This document shows, piece after piece, positions 61,236-64,000 of a DNA stretch of 64,000 nucleotides. Numbering within the stretch: the first letter of the stretch is position 1; each line of letters begins with the position of its first letter. A program made the position numbers and the translations under genes. The stretch is taken from assembly GCA_038524795.1 (NCBI GenBank), contig JBCBIJ010000004.1, forward strand, positions 1 through 64,000, read 5' to 3'. The notes beneath the pieces are model-generated. The model worked only from the letters and a program-made list of their open reading frames with translations. It was not told the origin of the DNA and ran no database searches. The stretch comes from CALBPI01 sp038524795. GTDB taxonomy: Bacteria > Pseudomonadota > Gammaproteobacteria > Steroidobacterales > Woeseiaceae.

Positions 61236-62000
61236 CTAAAACTTACCGTTGTTGTTTTTCCAGGCGCTTCGCGGTGCGATGTGCTCGGCGGTGCGCCAGT
61301 GTTCCGCAATCCGGCCATGCTGAAGTCGGAACAGGTGATAGATCGCCGCGTGCTCACCACCAAGTCGGCCCTCGCATTGACACATCGCGAAGTTGCCTTC
61401 GGCGAAGGTGCGATGCAGTCGGTCATAGCGCAGGCTTCGCAGATCAGACGCCGGTAGCGCCAGCGCCTCGCGCCAGGCCGCGGCGCCGTCGGGTAGCGCG
61501 GGGTCGTGCTGAACGAGCTCCTCACCCGTGGTGAACGCATCCAGCCGATCGAACGCGCCACCAATCAGGACCTCGGAGACGAACTCGGCGGCGCAGGCTC
61601 GGTTGGCGTCCGTATGCTCGTGGTCCATCGCTTCTGTGGGACCGTCCACCATGCTCCTGCCTGAAGGGTTCGGTCCTTCACGGGTTTGGATGTTGTCCCA
61701 GTGCTCGACGGCCTGACCGTCTTCAAAGCGGAATAGCTCGAAGCCAATGCGGCGGCTCGCGAAATCGTACTCGGTGTGTGCGAACACGAAGTCGCCGTCC
61801 TCAAACGCGCGTACCACGTTGACCCGAGGGTTGGTCTTCGCGAGTCGGGCGAACAGTGCGGCCAGTCCTTCACTGCCCTCATGGGTCTGCGGGTTGTGTT
61901 GGATGTAGCGCGCCTCGTTGACAAAGCTGACTGCATCGGAGTCACCTGCCTCGATACTCTTAAGCAGCGCCCGAATTTTGTCCTTGTTGCGTGTGGTCAC
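61236..62000 (-). CDS. Double SnoaL-like protein
   Basis: 254 residues from the GTG at 61998-62000, which overlaps the upstream stop (GTGA). A GTG/ATG-like start five codons earlier is less likely. Two cone-shaped SnoaL/NTF2-like units, each with an N-terminal helix, Y-I-Q-H-N-P or L-V-Q-H-D-P, and a beta-sheet with F-R-F-E-D-G-Q-A-V-E-H-W-D or F-R-L-Q-H-G-R-I-A-E-H-W-R. A tandem duplication of one fold, probably a hydrolase or isomerase of small molecules. Confidence 0.85.
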   Translation of the reverse strand: MTTRNKDKIRALLKSIEAGDSDAVSFVNEARYIQHNPQTHEGSEGLAALFARLAKTNPRVNVVRAFEDGDFVFAHTEYDFASRRIGFELFRFEDGQAVEHWDNIQTREGPNPSGRSMVDGPTEAMDHEHTDANRACAAEFVSEVLIGGAFDRLDAFTTGEELVQHDPALPDGAAAWREALALPASDLRSLRYDRLHRTFAEGNFAMCQCEGRLGGEHAAIYHLFRLQHGRIAEHWRTAEHIAPRSAWKNNNGKF

Positions 62001-62482
62001 GGCGCCTCGGGGCACCCTGTGGTCTCAACGCTCCAGGTCCAATTGGTGACTTTCCAACCGCCCCCGACGCGAACGAGATCGACATGATTGGTGCCGCAGT
62101 GCGACACCTCGCCGTTGAGCAGAAACACGTAGCGCCCCCAGACCAGCGCCAGGTCACCATCGACAAGCACGGTAGGCGGTTCGGTCCAGCGCTCCTCTAG
62201 AGACGCGTCCGTTTCAAATGACCGTGCGATGAACGCTGCGTTGCTAGCTCGGGTCAGTGTGCTGGCGCCCGCGGGCGCAGCTGCCGCGACCCGAGTGCTC
62301 GCGCCCTCAGCCAGAAATTGCGTCTGCATCGCGTCCGTGTCCTTGGTCAGAATGGCATCGAATACGGCCGTGGTGACGGCAACAACCGCAGTGTGCTCGG
62401 CGTGCTTCGCAGTCGTTTCCGAGTGGGCCTGGCAGGCCGCGGCAGTGAGCCAGAGCGTGGCCATGATTCGTCCTGGGCGCAT
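61997..62482 (-). CDS. Secreted NTF2-like lipoprotein
   Basis: 161 residues. The signal ends at lipobox L-T-A-A-A-C (about 12-17). The mature part has an NTF2-like alpha-beta fold with G-G-G-W-K-V-T-N-W-T-W-S-V-E near the C-terminus and two cysteines. Translationally coupled to the double SnoaL protein. Confidence 0.78.
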   Translation of the reverse strand: MRPGRIMATLWLTAAACQAHSETTAKHAEHTAVVAVTTAVFDAILTKDTDAMQTQFLAEGASTRVAAAAPAGASTLTRASNAAFIARSFETDASLEERWTEPPTVLVDGDLALVWGRYVFLLNGEVSHCGTNHVDLVRVGGGWKVTNWTWSVETTGCPEAP

Positions 62483-62748
62483 GTGAAATCCCCTATTTGC
62501 TGCAGCTCGAGCGCCACATTACGTTAAATCAAAGCCCTGGTCGCCGCGCCGCCGACGCAGGTTCACGGCTTGAACGCGACTTCGACGCGACGATTCTCAC
62601 TCGGTCCGGTCGACGCGTCACCGGTTCGACACCCTCAAACCCGTGACACTCATCGATTAATTCAGGGTAAATGCTTCGAAATCCTTAAGTTCAGCCTGTG
62701 TCTGCCGCTCTCTGACTTACCCACGATAAACCAGCGGGAGACACTGTC

Positions 62749-63330
62749 ATGCGCCAGCGACAAGCAGGCTTCACTTTGATGGAAATGATCGGCGTTGTTG
62801 CCGTCATCGCCATCCTGGCCTCCATGGCCACCCCCATGATCTTCGATGCGATTCGTAACGCTCGTGTTACGGCATTCGTAGAAGACGTCAATGTGGCACG
62901 CACGGCCGTGGCGCGTTACTACGAGGATACGGGTCAGTTCCCGACGCATATCCCGACGGACACACGCGACGGCCGTCGCACGCTCATCAGTAACTCGGCC
63001 AGCAACCCCATCGGTGGCTGGAACGGCCCCTACCTGGAAACGGATATTTCAAACCCGTTCGACGAAGGCGGTTACCGGGCGATTCTGACGAGCGGCAACG
63101 CCAACTACCAGTTCGATCTTGACGGAGACGGCACGATCGATACGACCACGGTTGCCGTGATGCGTATCGACAACGTCAGCGACGCGCAGGCGCGCAAGAT
63201 CAGCGACATTCTCGACGGCGATGCCGATACGACGACGGGCAACAGTGCCTGGTACGCATCGGGCCGCGTGAAAAAGTTTGGCGCGCGTCAGAATGACCGT
63301 CGCCTGCTGATCTTCCTGTCACGCGAGTAA
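62749..63330 (+). CDS. Type II secretion/type IV pilus-type pseudopilin
   Basis: 193 residues with a GGGAGA site. Prepilin motif Q-A-G|F-T-L-M-E-M with Glu5 of the mature protein, then a hydrophobic N-helix (I-G-V-V-A-V-I-A-I-L). The globular domain has a calcium-loop-like D-L-D-G-D-G-T-I-D. Cleaved and methylated by PilD, it would assemble into a pseudopilus or pilus. Precedes the ATPase gene by 48 nt. Confidence 0.9.
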   Translation: MRQRQAGFTLMEMIGVVAVIAILASMATPMIFDAIRNARVTAFVEDVNVARTAVARYYEDTGQFPTHIPTDTRDGRRTLISNSASNPIGGWNGPYLETDISNPFDEGGYRAILTSGNANYQFDLDGDGTIDTTTVAVMRIDNVSDAQARKISDILDGDADTTTGNSAWYASGRVKKFGARQNDRRLLIFLSRE

Positions 63331-63378
63331 CCGCAGCGAGATTTCGCTGCGACCAATCGCAAAAAGAGAAGCGATGCA

Positions 63379-64000
63379 ATGACTGCGCGCATGGATGAGA
63401 CATCTGCTTACTGGAGTAAGCTGACCACACAGATTGCGGCGACCGAGCGCACCAAGATGACGCTCGGCAGCCGCCTGCGCGCAGCCGGTTACATCACCGA
63501 TGCGCAGCTGGACCTCGCACTGCGTGAGCAAAAGCGCAACGGGCGACTGCTCGGCGAGGTTTTGATCGAACTCGGTTTTGTCTCTGCCGAGATCGTCACG
63601 CAGACGCTGGCTAATGAGGCGCAGACCGAGGTTGTGGACATCCGCAAGGTGGAAGTCCCCGACTCGGTTCTGCGCCTTGTCTCGTATGAGACGGCCAAGC
63701 GTTTCAAGCTTATGCCGTTCAAGCAGGCGGACGGCATGCTGACGGTGGTCCTGTCGGATGCGTTCAACGTTGTCGCCATCGACCACGTCGAGCGCGAGTC
63801 CGGGCAGACCGTTAACGTCGTCACCGCCCCCGAAGGCCACATCCTCGACGCCATCGCGCGCCACTACACGCGTGACCGCTCGCTGGCCGACACGATTGAC
63901 CAGATCATGCTCGACGGCACGGCCGCGTCCGAAGATGAGGCCGCCAACGAGTCGCCGCTCGTGCGTCTGGTTGACCAGCTCATTTCGCTGGGCATCAAGA
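63379..64000 (+). CDS. GspE/PilB-type secretion ATPase, N-terminal part (cut by window edge)
   Basis: At least 207 residues from the ATG at 63379. L-G-S-R-L-R-A-A-G-Y-I-T-D-A-Q-L-D-L-A-L and L-G-E-V-L-I-E-L-G-F-V-S are the GspE-N domain. The later part before the catalytic core (N-E-S-P-L-V-R-L-V-D-Q-L-I) is the usual junction to the RecA-like motor. Walker motifs lie past the end of the window. Probably the assembly ATPase for the adjacent pseudopilin. Confidence 0.9.
   Translation, partial: MTARMDETSAYWSKLTTQIAATERTKMTLGSRLRAAGYITDAQLDLALREQKRNGRLLGEVLIELGFVSAEIVTQTLANEAQTEVVDIRKVEVPDSVLRLVSYETAKRFKLMPFKQADGMLTVVLSDAFNVVAIDHVERESGQTVNVVTAPEGHILDAIARHYTRDRSLADTIDQIMLDGTAASEDEAANESPLVRLVDQLISLGIK

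Overview
The window is high-GC chromosomal DNA from a gammaproteobacterium. The evidence is the rpsU-yqeY-dnaG-rpoD macromolecular-synthesis operon, a YqcC-family gene, a split class II ribonucleotide reductase (NrdJa/NrdJb, as in Pseudomonas), a MidA-like methyltransferase, DegQ and Slt, and a type II secretion/pilus gene pair at the right edge. An affiliation near Xanthomonadales or Chromatiales is a guess from gene content. No genus can be named.

Positions 1-13697 are an integrative element inserted at the 3' end of a tRNA(CAT) gene (13698-13774). A tyrosine integrase lies next to the tRNA. Behind it, all leftward and mostly joined by 1-4 nt overlaps, come a DNA-binding protein, a phage replication protein, an SSB, two small proteins, three large phage-type proteins (700, 435 and 797 residues), two small ORFs, a small-terminase-like protein, a short S24-fold protein and a hypothetical protein. 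The left end carries cargo, including a Schlafen/AlbA-domain protein cut by the window edge. No large terminase, portal, capsid or tail gene is visible, so a phage satellite or a decayed prophage is possible. The left boundary is not in the window.

Positions 13800-31970 are core genome: an XRE regulator with a membrane partner, rpoD, dnaG, yqeY, rpsU, tsaD, folB, an S41 peptidase lipoprotein, a methyltransferase, uppP, cca, a zinc aminopeptidase-like lipoprotein, an NDUFA9-like dehydratase/epimerase, slt and degQ. Positions 31970-35650 hold nrdJa-nrdJb behind a leader of about 700 bp with tandem hairpin repeats and an NrdR-like box. Positions 35700-41840 are a leftward operon of two RoxA-like multihaem cytochromes and a membrane patatin. 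Diguanylate cyclases, a seven-repeat FG-GAP lipoprotein and a DUF2784 protein follow.

The most unusual locus is 47748-49528. Twelve tRNA genes for twelve anticodons are packed head to tail on the minus strand, most with 2-8 nt spacers. Several are structurally abnormal. Upstream lie a strong intrinsic terminator that ends 2 nt before the first tRNA, a tRNA-sized structured RNA, a TTGACA/TATACT promoter, two 12-bp direct repeats, and an XRE-type regulator gene. The arrangement suggests a conditionally expressed auxiliary tRNA set.

The right part (49598-64000) has an AAA+ ATPase/TPR/membrane-protein operon, an acyltransferase, a GAF-GGDEF protein, an AbgT-type transporter, small-molecule and stress genes with two LysR regulators, and the start of a GspE/PilB-like ATPase gene behind a pseudopilin gene.
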